From Flexilinea sp. (lineage in GTDB: Bacteria > Chloroflexota > Anaerolineae > Anaerolineales > Anaerolineaceae), in the NCBI GenBank assembly GCA_026645735.1, contig JAPKMT010000003.1:1-64000 (forward strand): DNA of 64,000 nucleotides, read 5' to 3'. Position numbers and translations under genes: made by a program. The notes beneath the pieces were generated by a model that did no database searches, was not told the origin of the DNA, and saw only the letters and a list, made by a program, of their open reading frames with translations. Below are positions 63,676 through 64,000 of the stretch, piece after piece (positions within the stretch are counted from its first letter, which is position 1; each line of letters begins with the position of its first letter).

Positions 63676-64000
63676 TTATGTCGAAAGACGATGCTTATTT
63701 CTTTTGAATAAATTCAGAAAAGGAATACATAGCAATCCAAACAGGGATCCACATCCATACATCAGGTGAAAAATCGGAAAAAGAAACAATAACAAAGGGA
63801 AATGTCTGATTGATTGACAGGTTTTCTGATACGTAAAAATCATATCTGTAATCAGATATACAGATATTTCTAAAAGGAGCATCCATTGAAAAAAAGGATT
63901 GACCGAATGAAGTATTGATAAACCCAGCACAGATACCAAAAAGAACAGCGGAACAAGGTGACGATTGGGAAGAAATCCGGTGCATAACTGCATTTTTTTG
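63676..64000 (-). CDS. C-terminal part of a probable family 2 glycosyltransferase (cut by window edge)
   Basis: The frame stays open to position 64000, so only the last 107 or so residues are in the window. Two or three hydrophobic helices with RHLVPLFFLVSVLGL, then FPIFHLMYGCGSLFGLLCIP and a basic tail (FKRNKHRLST). The R(x)LVP and HxxYGxGxLxGL pattern is typical of the membrane-anchored end of GT2 polysaccharide glycosyltransferases. The catalytic domain is outside the window. Confidence 0.6.
   Translation of the reverse strand, partial: KKMQLCTGFLPNRHLVPLFFLVSVLGLSILHSVNPFFQWMLLLEISVYLITDMIFTYQKTCQSIRHFPLLLFLFPIFHLMYGCGSLFGLLCIPFLNLFKRNKHRLST

Noticed and set aside
63695-63985. Alternative minus-strand frame at the right edge
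   Set aside because: It is a frame shadow; the neighbouring frame has the membrane-helix pattern and the GT2-like YGxGxLxGL segment and runs open to the edge.
1-64000. CRISPR array
   Set aside because: The repeats are dispersed over tens of kilobases with no regular spacers and no cas genes.

Overview
The window is AT-rich bacterial DNA that looks like a strict anaerobe. It encodes a single-chain molybdopterin aldehyde oxidoreductase, a flavin thioredoxin reductase that has lost its NADPH motifs, a three-cysteine (iron-sulfur type) LarE, UroD-like methyltransferases and SorC and IclR regulators. It has no respiratory or oxygen-linked genes. Gene content such as the TGS-domain nucleoside kinase, the GlyA-GcvT fusion, PdxST and a permuted PstS suggests Chloroflexota (class Anaerolineae). 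A clostridial Bacillota cannot be excluded from sequence reading alone.

Layout. 1-3.4 kb: a TRAP transporter operon (dctP, fused dctQM) under a divergent-type IclR regulator with paired operators; the end of an IS21-like element cuts off dctM at the window edge. 3.8-17.9 kb: mostly single genes (larE, cysK, a UroD-like methyltransferase, a DUF4153 membrane protein, an aminotransferase, a PEBP protein, a secreted protein, an iron alcohol dehydrogenase), then trxB-trxA and pdxS-pdxT. 18.0-28.4 kb: the most notable region, all on the minus strand. A Mop-type aldehyde oxidoreductase is followed by an almost continuously overlapping operon: NAD(P)-disulfide oxidoreductase/dicluster protein, small CxxC redox protein, methyltransferase, C-GCAxxG-C-C protein, radical SAM protein, PaaK-like CoA ligase, ECF sigma factor and zinc-finger anti-sigma factor. 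This matches the poorly understood 'Trs' neighbourhood of Desulfovibrio (DVU_1553-1559 families), here with a sigma/anti-sigma pair attached. 28.7-41.1 kb: housekeeping genes (an RlmI-like methyltransferase, proC, mtaB, a SanA-like protein, a nucleoside kinase, a 1045-residue GlyA-GcvT fusion, a hydrolase, small and secreted proteins). 41.4-48.8 kb: a complete Pho regulon unit (PHO-box-like repeats, permuted pstS, arsC-like phosphatase, pstC-pstA-pstB-phoU-phoB-phoR). 49-54.4 kb: a DUF368 lipid carrier translocase and a 1328-residue hybrid sensor kinase. 54.5-63.5 kb: a sugar or polyol module (Gfo/Idh/MocA dehydrogenase, RbsB/A/C-type ABC transporter with a LacI-type operator, GT39-like membrane protein, SorC regulator, UroD-like methyltransferase). 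The right edge holds the C-terminus of a probable family 2 glycosyltransferase.

The intergenic regions hold a dispersed family of small non-coding elements, at least 15 copies in 64 kb. The ends are inverted repeats related to CAGTAATTCGAAATTTGG / CCAAATTTCGAATTGCTG. Short copies are about 58 bp. Long copies carry a central, often perfect 16-24 bp palindrome with a GCGC-nnn-GCGC tip. Several copies are flanked by 9-bp direct repeats (perfect in two copies, 8/9 in three), which is the signature of transposition, so I read them as MITEs. They lie between tandem, divergent and convergent genes alike, and one sits inside the Trs operon.

No tRNA, rRNA, CRISPR array or recognisable riboswitch was seen.
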